Shown one piece after another: positions 14,655 through 24,088 of a stretch of 32,075 bases of DNA. Every line of letters starts with the position of its first letter. The stretch's first letter is position 1. Position numbers and translations under genes: made by a program. The notes under the pieces are model-generated. The model made no database searches. It was given only the letters and a program-made list of their open reading frames with translations, and was not told where the DNA came from. This stretch comes from Pseudomonadota bacterium (GTDB taxonomy: Bacteria; Pseudomonadota; Gammaproteobacteria; Burkholderiales; Casimicrobiaceae): the NCBI GenBank assembly GCA_009786025.1, contig WQUA01000001.1:1-32075 (forward strand), given 5' to 3'.

Positions 14655-16547
14655 GTGATCCCCAACGATTTCGTCCAATCCCTGCTGGCCCGTATCGACA
14701 TCGTCGAGGTGATCGACCGCCTGCTGCCGCTCAAAAAAGCTGGCGCCAATTATGTCGCCTGTTGTCCGTTCCACAAGGAAAAAAGTCCGTCGTTTTCGGT
14801 CAGCCCGTCGAAGCAGTTTTACCATTGTTTCGGTTGCGGTGCGCATGGCACGGCGATTGGTTTTTTGATGGAGTTTTCTGGCAAAACCTTCCCGGAAGCC
14901 GTCGAAGATTTGGCGCGCGATGCCGGCCTGACGGTGCCGCATACTCATAGCGAGCGCGACAAACCGGCGCCTCCCGACCATTACGCGATGATGCAGACCG
15001 TCGAGCGTTTTTACCGCGCGCAGTTGCGCGAGACGCCCAGCGCCATCGCTTATCTCAAGCAACGCGGACTGACCGGCGAAATCGCTGCGCGTTACGGCAT
15101 CGGCTACGCGCCCAACGCCTGGCAGGCGCTGGAGCAGGTGTTTCCCGATTACCGGAACGACGCGCTCGACGCCCTCGGACTGGTAATTCAGAACGAAGAC
15201 CGCCGTTATGACCGTTTTCGTCATCGCATTATGTTTCCGATCCATGACGCGCGGGGGCGCACCATCGCTTTCGGCGGACGTGTTATCGACAACGGCGAAC
15301 CGAAATATCTGAATTCTCCGGAAACGGCGTTGTTTTCCAAAGGCCATGAGTTATACGGGCTTTATCAGGCGCGCGATGCGATCCGCCGTCAAGGTTGCGT
15401 AATCGTCGTCGAAGGTTATATGGATGTGGTGGCGTTGGCGCAGCACGATGTTGATTATTGCGTTGCTACGTTGGGCACGGCGACGACCGCCGTTCATATG
15501 CAGAAGCTCTACCGGCTGACCGACAGCGTTATTTTTTGCTTCGACGGCGACAACGCCGGAAGGCAAGCCGCCTGGCGGGCGTTGGTCAACACGCTGCCGG
15601 TATTGCAAGACGGCAAACGTGCTGCCTTTCTCTTTTTGCCCGACGGTCTTGACCCGGACGATTTTATTCGCCAGCGCGGGTGCGCCGCTTTTGAAGAGGC
15701 GATGACCCGTGCTATGCCGCTGTCCGAATTTTTGCTCGCCGAAAAAACAGCGCAGTATCCGTCGCACAATGCCGAAGGGAGAGCAGCGCTAATCCATGCG
15801 CTGCAACCGTTGCTGGCCAGCGTCACAGCGCCCGCGCTAGCGGCGCTGCTACGCCGACGGCTGGCCGAATTGACACAGCTGCCCGAAACCGAATTGCGCG
15901 CACTGTTGAACGACCGTTCGACAGCAAAACGTGCTCGTGACGTTCCAGGCAATATGCCTTTCCCCGAGCGTAGCACAGCGCCTTTCCGCGCCGCTCGCCG
16001 TGCGCCATCGCTGATCCGCGAGTTGTTGCAGGCCGTCGTTCAGCAACCCAATCTCGCCCGCGAACATGTAATTCCTGCCGCTGATGGACGTTCGCCGGAA
16101 GCGCTGGCCTTGAATGAAGTGGCCCATTATTGCCGGGATACGCAAGTATCGCTTTCCGTCGCCGGTTTGATCCAGCATTTCGCCGAATCACCGCATCGTG
16201 CGTTGATCGCCGAAACGCTGGCCGCTGCGGAAGCGCAGGCATTGCCGCCGGAACTCGTCGTATCGCAGTTTGACGCGGCGCTGGCGCGCTGGCAGCAGCA
16301 GTTGCAACAACAGGAAACCGCCGCATTGCTGCAAACGCCACTGGCACAACTGAGCGACGAACAGCGGGCGCGGCTGGCGCAAATGCGCCGACAAGAGCGT
16401 CAAACAGCGCCACCGCCACCTGCTAAAGAAAAGAGCCCGGATAATATCTCCGCCGTCAGGCGCGCTCATCGCCACACACTGCCGCAACGTTCCCAAGATG
16501 TGGAACCATCGCTATTCGCCCCCGACGACGAGACGCCGCCATTCTGA
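14655..16547 (+). CDS. dnaG: DNA primase
   Basis: This 630-residue DnaG has an N-terminal zinc ribbon (C37, H40, C58, C61 in CCPFHKEKSPSF...YHCFGCGAHG). A catalytic core with YLNSPETALFSKGHELYGL follows, then a TOPRIM domain with VIVVEGYMDVVAL (E253) and FCFDGDNAGRQAA (D297, D299). It ends in a Gln/Ala-rich linker and a C-terminal DnaB-interaction domain. It makes RNA primers at the replication fork. I chose the GTG at 14655, which gives the canonical MIPNDFVQSLLARIDIVEVI start; no strong ribosome-binding site is seen because a repeat ends just before it. The length, slightly above the usual 580-600, comes from a proline- and glutamine-rich tail. Confidence 0.97.
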   Translation: MIPNDFVQSLLARIDIVEVIDRLLPLKKAGANYVACCPFHKEKSPSFSVSPSKQFYHCFGCGAHGTAIGFLMEFSGKTFPEAVEDLARDAGLTVPHTHSERDKPAPPDHYAMMQTVERFYRAQLRETPSAIAYLKQRGLTGEIAARYGIGYAPNAWQALEQVFPDYRNDALDALGLVIQNEDRRYDRFRHRIMFPIHDARGRTIAFGGRVIDNGEPKYLNSPETALFSKGHELYGLYQARDAIRRQGCVIVVEGYMDVVALAQHDVDYCVATLGTATTAVHMQKLYRLTDSVIFCFDGDNAGRQAAWRALVNTLPVLQDGKRAAFLFLPDGLDPDDFIRQRGCAAFEEAMTRAMPLSEFLLAEKTAQYPSHNAEGRAALIHALQPLLASVTAPALAALLRRRLAELTQLPETELRALLNDRSTAKRARDVPGNMPFPERSTAPFRAARRAPSLIRELLQAVVQQPNLAREHVIPAADGRSPEALALNEVAHYCRDTQVSLSVAGLIQHFAESPHRALIAETLAAAEAQALPPELVVSQFDAALARWQQQLQQQETAALLQTPLAQLSDEQRARLAQMRRQERQTAPPPPAKEKSPDNISAVRRAHRHTLPQRSQDVEPSLFAPDDETPPF

Positions 16548-16680
16548 CCTGTCATAGGACGCCCGCTATTTCAACGGTATGCTTTCTCGCCCTTTGTCGG
16601 AACGACGGAAGGTTATTACAGCCATGAAGAAATCCGGTTAGTGAGCAAGAGGGCCTTGCATCGAGTGCTACGTTTTCAGC

Positions 16681-16717
16681 ATGGCTTTTCGCTTGAAGAG
16701 CCATCTGAATTTTCGGA
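16681..16717 (+). terminator. possible terminator after dnaG
   Basis: ATGGCTTTTC-GCTT-GAAGAGCCAT (16681-16704) forms a 10-base-pair stem with one G-T pair and a four-base loop. It is followed by CTGAATTTTCGG, a short T run a few bases away. It lies 134 bases after dnaG and upstream of the rpoD leader hairpins, so it could separate dnaG and rpoD transcripts. Confidence 0.4.
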
Positions 16718-16723
16718 AGGTAT

Positions 16724-16890
16724 TTGATGGCTGCCATGTTACAATATAAAGCTATGCTTGTTATGCTATTTGCTGTGCGACAAGAATTTTTCTTCGTGCT
16801 CTGGCGCGCAGGAAAAAGCAACCTGTCTTCAACAGGTTCCAAGGATACTTTTTCGTAGCTTATTTCATTGTCTCCGCTTTCTTGAAGCGG
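16724..16890 (+). promoter_or_regulatory. rpoD upstream region: weak promoter candidate and two leader hairpins
   Basis: TTGATG (16724-16729) and TATAAA (16745-16750) are promoter-like, but the 15-base spacer is short. Downstream, AACCTGT-CTTCA-ACAGGTT (16820-16838) and CCGCTT-TCTTG-AAGCGG (16874-16890) are two perfect small hairpins that would lie in the rpoD 5' untranslated region. Both loops are five bases. Their role is unknown; neither has a proper T run. Confidence 0.35.
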
Positions 16891-16921
16891 GAAAATTGCC
16901 TTTTTCGTTGACTGGATAATC

Positions 16922-19714
16922 ATGGCCACAAAACTTGCGAAAGCCTCACGTAAAACCGCTGTCCGGCGCACTGCTTCCAAAACGACGCAGAAAGCCGCTG
17001 TCAAAGCGCGCCCGGCCGCGAAGAAGCGCGGCGCCACCGCGCGACAGCAACAAAAACCTTCGCGCAATGCTGCGGCGAAGAAAACCGTTACCGGAACGAC
17101 GCGGAAGGCTACGGCCAAAACCGCAGCTAAAACCGCCGCCAAAACAACGACCCGAAAAACCGTTGGCGCCAAGACGATAGCGCGCGCTCAGACGGCAACG
17201 AAGACCGTTAAAAAAACTGCCTCGGCGAAAACGGTAACGAGTCGCACGATTGCCAAAAGCGCGCCAAAGACCACGCCCAAAGCCAGTAAACCTGCCGCCA
17301 AAACGACGGCCAAAACGACAGCAAAGGTTGCTACGGTAAAGGCAGCAACGAAAACGCCTCGTAAACCGGCATCGTCAGCGCTTAAGCGCGGCGCGGCGCC
17401 GAAAACGGTAAGCGCCAAGAAGGCAGCCGTAAAACAAGCGACGGTAAAATCGCGCCAGCCAGAAAAAAAGAGCGCTTCCAAGCTGCACGCCGTACCCGCG
17501 CCGAAAACAGCCAAATCACTTCCCGCGAAAAAAGCGTCGTTGGTTGCGAAAACTATTGGCAAACATGTCGATTCCGTTACCGAAAAAGTGAAGAAGGAGG
17601 CCCTTCCCCACTCGGCAACATCGGCGGTGACCACTAAGTCTATGGCCAAGCCCACGGCAAAAGTCAAGGTCAAACCGGCAAGCGCTCCTCCTGCCAAAGA
17701 GCAAAAAGCGGCCAAGCCCGCCAAAGTGACCGAGGCCGCGTTGGACGCGGTGGCCAAACTGGCCGAAACCCCGAAAGTGCCGACTCAAAAAAAATCGGCG
17801 AAAGCAGCCAAGCTGGCCGATGAACTAAACCTGCGCGAAGTATCGCCGGCCGAGGCTGAAGCGCGCACGCGGCGGCTGAAAAGCTTGCTCGTGCTCGGTA
17901 AAGAGCGCGGCTATCTGACCTACGCCGAAGTCAATGATCACTTGCCCGATGAGATGATCGACCCCGAGCAAATCGAGGGCATCATCTCGAAAATCAATGA
18001 CTTGGGTATCCAGGTTTACGATGAGGCGCCCGATGCCGAAACGCTGCTGATGTCGGAAGCCGCTCCCAGCACGCCCAGCGAAGATGTCGAAGAAGAGGCC
18101 GAAGCCGCTGCTTCGACGCTGGATTCCGAGTTCGGCCGCACCACCGACCCGGTACGGATGTACATGCGCGAAATGGGCACAGTGGATTTGCTGACTCGCG
18201 AAGACGAAATTGAAATTGCTCAGCGAATCGAAGAAGGGCTTAAGTACATGGTCAACGCCATTTCCGCGTGTCCAATGACCATCGCGCAAATCCTCGAAAT
18301 GGCTGACAAAGTCAAAACTGGCGAAACCAGAATCGACGACGTGGTCGATGGCCTTACCGATCTTGAAGAAGAAGCGGAAGCCTTGCTGCAAATGGCTGAC
18401 GGCGATACTTCTGACAGCGAAGAAGGCAGTGAAGACGATGGCGATGACGAAGGTGATGACGGCAACGGCGGCGCCGGTTCTGTCTCCGCTGAAAACCTCG
18501 CTCGCCTCAGAGAGCGGTCGCTTGAAAAATTCGAGGCGCTACGCAAACATTTCACCCGGATGCGCAACGCCATTGCCAAAGAAGGCGCCAAATCTCCCAA
18601 GGTCGTTGCGCAACAAAAGAAAATTTCGGACGAGTTGACCGGTATTCGCTTCTCAGTGCGTGTCGTCGAACGCCTGTGTGAAGCCGTGCGCTCTGAGGTT
18701 GAAAACATCCGTCAGATCGAAAGCAAAATTCAGAACCTCGTTGTCGAGCAATCGGGAATGTCGCGCCCGTTGTTCATTGAACGCTTTCCGCCCAACGAAA
18801 TCAACCTGAAATGGATCGACAAGGAAATTGCCGCTGAAACGCCTTACAGCAATCAATTGGCGCGTTTCCGGCAAGCCATCGTTGATGAACAAAAGAAACT
18901 GATCGACCTGCAAACGCGAGTGATGGTGCCGCTCAAGGCGTTGAAAGACATCAACAAGCAAATGAACGAAGGCGAGCGGAAGGCGCGCAAGGCCAAGCGG
19001 GAAATGGCCGAAGCCAATTTGCGGCTGGTTATTTCGATCGCCAAGAAATACACCAACCGCGGTTTGCAATTTCTCGACTTGATTCAGGAAGGCAATATCG
19101 GGCTGATGAAAGCCGTCGATAAATTCGAATACCGGCGTGGCTTCAAATTCTCGACCTATGCCACTTGGTGGATTCGGCAAGCGATCACCCGTTCGATCGC
19201 CGATCAAGCGCGCACCATCCGTATTCCGGTGCATATGATCGAAACCATCAACAAGATGAATCGGATTTCGCGGCAAATCCTTCAGGAAACCGGACAGGAG
19301 CCGGAACCGGCACTGTTAGCCGAAAAAATGGAAATGCCCGAAGACAAGATTCGTAAAATCCTGAAAATTTCGAAAGAACCGATTTCGATGGAAACGCCGA
19401 TCGGCGATGATGATGATTCTCACCTCGGTGATTTCATTGAGGACTCGCTGGTTATTGCGCCATCCGACGCGGCGGTCAACGCCAGCCTGCGCGATGTCTG
19501 CAAGGAAATCCTCGATTCACTGACGCCGCGCGAAGCCAAAGTGCTTCGGATGCGTTTCGGCATCGAGATGAATACCGACCACACCCTCGAAGAAGTCGGC
19601 AAACAATTCGACGTAACGCGTGAACGCATTCGTCAGATTGAAGCAAAAGCCCTGCGCAAACTACGTCATCCGTCGCGCTCCGAAAAATTGCGCAGCTTTC
19701 TTGAGAACGAGTAA
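16922..19714 (+). CDS. rpoD: primary sigma factor RpoD (sigma-70) with long H1-like N-terminal extension
   Basis: This 930-residue protein exceeds E. coli RpoD (613) by about 300. Residues 1-310 are a low-complexity Lys/Ala/Thr tract ([39 protein letters not shown]) like histone H1 or AlgP tails. Region 1.1 follows ([27 protein letters not shown], about 317-345), then 1.2 ([29 protein letters not shown], about 410), a non-conserved region with an acidic stretch (about 493-520), region 2 (about 690-765, ending [19 protein letters not shown]), region 3 (about 770-850) and region 4 (about 864-920, [29 protein letters not shown]). It directs RNA polymerase to housekeeping promoters. A GGATAA precedes the ATG, and a strong terminator follows. 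Confidence 0.97.
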   Translation: MATKLAKASRKTAVRRTASKTTQKAAVKARPAAKKRGATARQQQKPSRNAAAKKTVTGTTRKATAKTAAKTAAKTTTRKTVGAKTIARAQTATKTVKKTASAKTVTSRTIAKSAPKTTPKASKPAAKTTAKTTAKVATVKAATKTPRKPASSALKRGAAPKTVSAKKAAVKQATVKSRQPEKKSASKLHAVPAPKTAKSLPAKKASLVAKTIGKHVDSVTEKVKKEALPHSATSAVTTKSMAKPTAKVKVKPASAPPAKEQKAAKPAKVTEAALDAVAKLAETPKVPTQKKSAKAAKLADELNLREVSPAEAEARTRRLKSLLVLGKERGYLTYAEVNDHLPDEMIDPEQIEGIISKINDLGIQVYDEAPDAETLLMSEAAPSTPSEDVEEEAEAAASTLDSEFGRTTDPVRMYMREMGTVDLLTREDEIEIAQRIEEGLKYMVNAISACPMTIAQILEMADKVKTGETRIDDVVDGLTDLEEEAEALLQMADGDTSDSEEGSEDDGDDEGDDGNGGAGSVSAENLARLRERSLEKFEALRKHFTRMRNAIAKEGAKSPKVVAQQKKISDELTGIRFSVRVVERLCEAVRSEVENIRQIESKIQNLVVEQSGMSRPLFIERFPPNEINLKWIDKEIAAETPYSNQLARFRQAIVDEQKKLIDLQTRVMVPLKALKDINKQMNEGERKARKAKREMAEANLRLVISIAKKYTNRGLQFLDLIQEGNIGLMKAVDKFEYRRGFKFSTYATWWIRQAITRSIADQARTIRIPVHMIETINKMNRISRQILQETGQEPEPALLAEKMEMPEDKIRKILKISKEPISMETPIGDDDDSHLGDFIEDSLVIAPSDAAVNASLRDVCKEILDSLTPREAKVLRMRFGIEMNTDHTLEEVGKQFDVTRERIRQIEAKALRKLRHPSRSEKLRSFLENE

Positions 19715-19751
19715 AGAGCAAACGGCCCCCTTTTTTGCATGCTTTCTGTCT

Positions 19752-19782
19752 ATACCGCTGCCCCGTGCAGCGGTATTTTTTT
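19752..19782 (+). terminator. intrinsic terminator after rpoD
   Basis: ATACCGCTGC (19752-19761), loop CCCGT and GCAGCGGTAT (19767-19776) form a perfect 10-base-pair stem running straight into a T tract through 19782. It lies 38 bases after the rpoD stop. Confidence 0.93.
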
Positions 19783-19883
19783 ACCCTCACCAGGCAAATA
19801 GCCCTGTTTTCACTTCTTTTCCCGGCGATTTAGCGTTTTTACAACAGCCCGTTCTCCCGAACAGGGTAAATTTATCTGCCTTA

Positions 19884-19912
19884 CTGGCATCCCCGCGCGC
19901 CCATAGTACAAT
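19884..19912 (+). promoter_or_regulatory. probable porin promoter and T-rich leader
   Basis: CTGGCA (19884-19889) and TACAAT (19907-19912) are 17 bases apart; TACAAT matches the -10 consensus at five of six positions. Transcription would start near 19919. The leader between there and the ATG contains two long T runs within 19930-19950 and then AAAGGA as ribosome-binding site. Confidence 0.5.
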
Positions 19913-19964
19913 CAAAACCAATCTGTGCTTACTTTTTTTGTTTTTTTTCCACAAAGGACCTTTT

Positions 19965-21080
19965 ATGAAAAAGAAACTTCTTGTTCTGGCCGTCGCGGCG
20001 GCATTACCGATGTCTGCTTTTGCGCAGACCTCTCAGGTCACGATGTACGGTATGCTTGATCTCGGCGTTAACACCGGAAAAATGTTCGGCAACAACCCTG
20101 ACATGAAAACCACCGTCCGCGTTGATGACAACATGTCGCGGTGGGGGCTCCGCGGCACCGAATCACTGGGCAACGGACTCAATGTTATTTTCCAGATTGA
20201 ATCCTGGATCAGCGGCGATGGCACCACCCTTAACGGCGGCGGCCGCGCTAATACGCTCGCCGGGCGCGACACCTTCCTTGGATTGCAGGGCGGTTTCGGT
20301 AAAGTTCGCTTGGGTCGTCTGTCCAACTACCAGAATATGGAAATGGAAACGATGACACCCTGGAGCGGTCAGCTTGGCATCGGTATCGATACCTTGGGCA
20401 TCATCACCCGTTTCGATACCCGCTTCAACAACGCGATTCGTTATGATTCTCCGGTTCTGGGCGGTTTCGATCTGTCGCTGCTTTACAGCACCGATGAAGT
20501 TCGCGCCAACAATGACAATCGCGCTGTCTGGGGTATCGGCGCCGGTTACACTTGGCAAAGCTTCTTCGCCAAAGCCGGTTATACCCAGTATCAGGAACAA
20601 AACGGCAGTGGCAACAAAGACGGCAACTACTGGCGGGTTGAAGGTGGTTACGACAGCACGCTGTCGATCATCGGCGCTTATCAGTCATCGATGCAATATG
20701 GCTCTGCAGCGACAGGCGGCACCAACAGCATCTGGATGCGCCCGACTGGCAGCTACGGTGGCGCGCTGGGCGCTTCGAACGTCTCCTTTGGCGCCAACGA
20801 CAAGATGGAGACCCAGGAAGCAGCGATTACGGCCAGCTACCAATTTGGCAATCTTACCCCGCGCATCAGCTTCGCTTGGGGCTTTGACGCCAAAGTCAAC
20901 GGCAAGAAACTCGACGACAGCGGTTATCAGCAATACATCGCTGGTGTTGATTACACGCTGAGCAAGCGGTCGAAAGTCTACGCTGCGGGCGGCTACGTCA
21001 AATACGACAACGACAAATTCACCGATGGTCGTCACGACAACGAGTACTTGATCCAAGTCGGTATGATGCATTGGTTCTAA
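19965..21080 (+). CDS. outer-membrane porin, Gram-negative Porin_4 type
   Basis: This 371-residue protein has a classical signal peptide (MKKKLLVLAVAAALPMSAFA, cleavage before QTSQ) and a mature beta-barrel that opens VTMYGMLDLGVNTG and ends in LIQVGMMHWF with the C-terminal phenylalanine needed for BAM-dependent insertion. RWGLRGTESLGNGLNVIFQIESW, GRDTFLGLQGGFGKVRLGRLSNY and NNAIRYDSPVLGGFDLSLLYS are hallmark strands of betaproteobacterial general porins that form 16-stranded trimers. There are no cysteines. The ATG at 19965 is fixed by the signal peptide and AAAGGA upstream; the frame extends further back but without coding character. It is monocistronic, with its own promoter and terminator. 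Substrate specificity cannot be judged. Confidence 0.95.
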   Translation: MKKKLLVLAVAAALPMSAFAQTSQVTMYGMLDLGVNTGKMFGNNPDMKTTVRVDDNMSRWGLRGTESLGNGLNVIFQIESWISGDGTTLNGGGRANTLAGRDTFLGLQGGFGKVRLGRLSNYQNMEMETMTPWSGQLGIGIDTLGIITRFDTRFNNAIRYDSPVLGGFDLSLLYSTDEVRANNDNRAVWGIGAGYTWQSFFAKAGYTQYQEQNGSGNKDGNYWRVEGGYDSTLSIIGAYQSSMQYGSAATGGTNSIWMRPTGSYGGALGASNVSFGANDKMETQEAAITASYQFGNLTPRISFAWGFDAKVNGKKLDDSGYQQYIAGVDYTLSKRSKVYAAGGYVKYDNDKFTDGRHDNEYLIQVGMMHWF

Positions 21081-21105
21081 GCTCGGTCAAGTGTTACCGA
21101 CTGAC

Positions 21106-21139
21106 AAAAGCCGCCGCAGAAATGCGGCGGCTTTTTTTT
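21106..21139 (+). terminator. intrinsic terminator after porin
   Basis: AAAAGCCGCCGC (21106-21117), loop AGAAAT and GCGGCGGC (21124-21131) continue into eight T (21132-21139). The stem begins 25 bases after the porin stop. Four A on the left arm mean it could also act, more weakly, on minus-strand transcripts leaving the M16 gene. Confidence 0.95.
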
Positions 21140-21235
21140 GGTGCTATTGAGGCTTACAAGAGATCCAAATAATCAGACAGGGGATAGCTGAAACGATCTT
21201 GCGCGATGCAAGGAGAAAGCGAAAATTTCCAACCA

Positions 21236-21280
21236 GGCACTCCCAGCCCTACCCAACCATCCCGTTGAATGGGGGGTGCC
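21236..21280. repeat. REP-like palindrome after the M16 gene
   Basis: GGCACTCCC (21236-21244) pairs with GGGGGTGCC (21272-21280) over 9 positions with one G-T. Inside, CCAT/ATGG form a second small stem. The TACCCAACC-TCCC core matches the copy at 6630. It lies 10 bases beyond the M16 stop codon. Confidence 0.5.
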
Positions 21281-21289
21281 CTCCTTTTC

Positions 21290-24037
21290 CTATTTGAAAT
21301 CTCCCGCAACCGCATACGCCACGTTCTCAGGAATCAGATATTTCTTTAACGCGGCAGCAATTTGTTCGGGCGTGACGGCAGCGATTTCGGCATCCAGTTG
21401 CGCGGAGTCTTTCCAGGTGCGTTTCAGGTAGAGCTGATAAGCGAGGCTTGATGCCTGTATTCCATCCTGCGCACGAGCGATGTGGCGCTCTTGCAGCAGT
21501 GATTGTTGGGCGTCGGCGATTTCCTGAGCGGTCAAACCCTTTTGGGCGGCTTGTGTCAAAACGTCGCGGAACGCTTCCTGGACACGCTCCAGATTTTGCG
21601 GCGCGAAGATGGCGTAAAACACAAAACGCGAATTGGCGTCGAGCGACGCCGGTTGAAACGCTGAGCCGACACTGTAACTCAAGCCGTCCTGAGTGCGGAT
21701 GCGGTTGGGCAGCCGCGCTTCGGGAGAACCGCCGAGCGCCTGATTAGCGACGAGCAATGCTGCGAAGTCGGGGTCTTGATCGGTGATTGGCACGGCCAGT
21801 CGCCCCATCAGGAAGGCGTTGGCTTTGTCCGGCGTTTCAAAACGCAGCACGGTCGGCGCGATTTTCTGATAAGGATCGTCGACGCGCGCATAAGTTGCTT
21901 TGCTTTTCCACTGACCAAAAAGTTTTTCGCTCAGCGCGCGAATTTCTTTGGCGTCGAAATCGCCAACGATGGCCAGTTCACCGTGTTGGCCACCATAGAA
22001 GTTCTGGTGAAATTTTTTCAAGCCGGTGACGGTGAGCGCTTTGAGTTGCGCTTCTTCCTCTTCAACGGCCAGGGTGGAGCGTACATCGCCCGGCGGGAAA
22101 GGTTGGGTATAACGGCGCAGTGCTCGCGAAGCAATGGCTTGCGGATCGCTGCGAGAAGTTTCCAGCGAGGTCAGTTTTTCCCGCACCAGTTTGTCGAGTT
22201 CTTCTTTGGGGAACGCGGGGGTGCGCAATGCTTCCGCTGCCAGCGCGAGAAGTTCGGGCAGATGTTCGCGGGTGGTCTCGCCGCTGATGTTCGCGCCGGT
22301 GGCGTCTCCGCCGAAGTCCAGCTGCGCTTGCAGGCGGTCGATTTCATCCTCGAACGCCTGACGGCTGCGCCGGGCTGTTCCCATTGACAACATCTCGGCG
22401 GAGATCCTGCCGGCCATCGCCAGATTCTTCAGCGATTCGACATTACCCCAGTGCAGGCGCAGGCTGAAACGCACGGCTTCGCCACGGGTTTTCTTGGGCA
22501 ACAGGGCGAGCTTCAGGCCGTTGGTCAGTGCGGTGCGCTCGGTGCGCGCTTCGAGGTTTTCTGGTGAAGCGTCGAAAGTTTCGCCGGCGGCGATGGCTTC
22601 GTCGCCGCGATAATCATTGACCAGCGCGCCGATGTCGATTTTCGGCGCTGGCCTGGCGCGCGCCGGTGTTTTATCGGGAATGTATTCACCAAGGGTGGCG
22701 TTCGACGGTTTGATGTAAGCGGTGGTGGCGCGTTGCACGTCGGCGGCGGTGAGTTTGCGCCACTGATCGCGTTGCAGGAAGAAGAGCCGCCAGTCGCCTT
22801 GCGCGATGGATTCTGACAGCGCAACGGCAAAGTGTTCGGGGTCGCGCAGCAGATCGTTGTAATCTTTCAGCGCGCGAATACGTACGCGGGTTACTTCCGC
22901 TTCGGTGATCGGTTTTTGCGCGATGGCGTACAGCGTATCGGTCAATGTCTTTTTAACCGGTGCGATCTTGTCTTGTGGCGACAGTGTTGCCCAGAAGATC
23001 AACATGCCGGGATCGGCCAGCGAAAAATTCCAGGCTTCGACGGTGCTGGCTTTGTGGGTGGCGACCAACGCTTTATACAAACGGCCCGATGGCGCCAGCG
23101 TCATGATTTCGCCGAACGCTTCCAGCGCAACGCTGTCGGGGTCAGGGCCGGATACCGTGTGATAGAGCGCGGCCAGCACCGGCGCGCCACCATGACGCCG
23201 CACGGTGACGGTGCGTTCGCCTTCTTGTACGGGCTCTTCGGTGTAGAGCTTCGGCAGCTCCCGCGTTGGTTTGGGCAATGCGCCGAAGGTGCGGGCGATG
23301 GTAGCCAGTGTTTTGTCGGCATCGAATTTGCCAGCGACGATCAGTACGGCGTTGTCCGGTTGATAATAGCGGCGGTAAAACGCTTGCAGGTGCTCGATGT
23401 CAACATTTTCGATGTCGGAACGGGCGCCGATGGTGATATTACCGTAATGGTGCCAATCGAACGCGGTCGATTGCAGTCGTCCCCACAATACCAGGCGCGG
23501 GTTATTTTCCCAGTTTTCGTATTCGTTGCGAACGACGGTCATTTCACTGTCGAGGTCTTTGCGCGCGATGAACGCATTGACCATCCGGTCGGCTTCCATG
23601 CCGAGCGCCCAGTCGAGTGCGTCCTGATCGGCGGTGAAGGTTTCGTAATAGTTGGTGCGGTCGAAATAGGTCGAGCCATTGAAGCGCATGCCGCGCTTGC
23701 CGAGTTCCTCGAAAATGTTGGCAGTGGTCGGCGTCCCCTTGAACATCAGATGTTCGAGCAGATGCGCCATACCGGTTTCGCCGTAGTTTTCATGGCGTGA
23801 ACCGACCTTATAAGTGATGTTGACCGTTGTTGTCGGCTTGCTGTCATCGGAGAAAAGCAATACGTGCAGCCCGTTGTCGAGCGTGTAGGAGGCAATGCCT
23901 TCAATGACGGGGCCGGCGGTGAAACCGATCGGTAGGGGCGCAGAAGCGTGGGTAGAAGAATCCGGCGAAGCGGCAGATGCGGTGACCAGCATTATGTACC
24001 ATCCAAAGAAAAGAAAAGAACGAAAAAAAGTTGGCAT
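21290..24037 (-). CDS. M16 family zinc metallopeptidase (two-domain, exported)
   Basis: This 915-residue protein starts with a signal peptide (MPTFFRSFLFFGWYIMLVTASAASP). Its N-terminal half carries the inverted zinc motif H92-LLE-H96 in GMAHLLEHLMFKGT, with the third ligand region in LDWALGMEADRMVNAF, and RNEYENWENNP, as in active pitrilysin-family proteases. The C-terminal half repeats the fold without HxxEH (LKLALLPKKTRGEAVRFSLRLHWGN...) and contains GLSYSVGSAF, the conserved substrate-binding part. A periplasmic peptidase is expected; substrate is unknown. I chose the ATG at 24037 because it gives the signal peptide and has GGAG 9 bases upstream. It is 51 bases after uppP and probably co-transcribed. 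Confidence 0.93.
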   Translation of the reverse strand: MPTFFRSFLFFGWYIMLVTASAASPDSSTHASAPLPIGFTAGPVIEGIASYTLDNGLHVLLFSDDSKPTTTVNITYKVGSRHENYGETGMAHLLEHLMFKGTPTTANIFEELGKRGMRFNGSTYFDRTNYYETFTADQDALDWALGMEADRMVNAFIARKDLDSEMTVVRNEYENWENNPRLVLWGRLQSTAFDWHHYGNITIGARSDIENVDIEHLQAFYRRYYQPDNAVLIVAGKFDADKTLATIARTFGALPKPTRELPKLYTEEPVQEGERTVTVRRHGGAPVLAALYHTVSGPDPDSVALEAFGEIMTLAPSGRLYKALVATHKASTVEAWNFSLADPGMLIFWATLSPQDKIAPVKKTLTDTLYAIAQKPITEAEVTRVRIRALKDYNDLLRDPEHFAVALSESIAQGDWRLFFLQRDQWRKLTAADVQRATTAYIKPSNATLGEYIPDKTPARARPAPKIDIGALVNDYRGDEAIAAGETFDASPENLEARTERTALTNGLKLALLPKKTRGEAVRFSLRLHWGNVESLKNLAMAGRISAEMLSMGTARRSRQAFEDEIDRLQAQLDFGGDATGANISGETTREHLPELLALAAEALRTPAFPKEELDKLVREKLTSLETSRSDPQAIASRALRRYTQPFPPGDVRSTLAVEEEEAQLKALTVTGLKKFHQNFYGGQHGELAIVGDFDAKEIRALSEKLFGQWKSKATYARVDDPYQKIAPTVLRFETPDKANAFLMGRLAVPITDQDPDFAALLVANQALGGSPEARLPNRIRTQDGLSYSVGSAFQPASLDANSRFVFYAIFAPQNLERVQEAFRDVLTQAAQKGLTAQEIADAQQSLLQERHIARAQDGIQASSLAYQLYLKRTWKDSAQLDAEIAAVTPEQIAAALKKYLIPENVAYAVAGDFK

Positions 24038-24088
24038 GAGAAAGAACTCCAAAATTCGGCACTGAAGCAATGCAGCACAGGATAACGC

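Noticed and set aside
16681-16750. Heat-shock (sigma-32) promoter before rpoD, suggested by CTTGAA at 16692-16697
   Set aside because: No CCCCAT-like -10 at the right distance, and the CTTGAA is part of a hairpin stem.
16552-17172. 206-residue minus-strand frame over the rpoD start
   Set aside because: It is the complement of the Lys/Ala tract plus leader; hydrophobic Val/Ala repeats are an artefact of the opposite strand.
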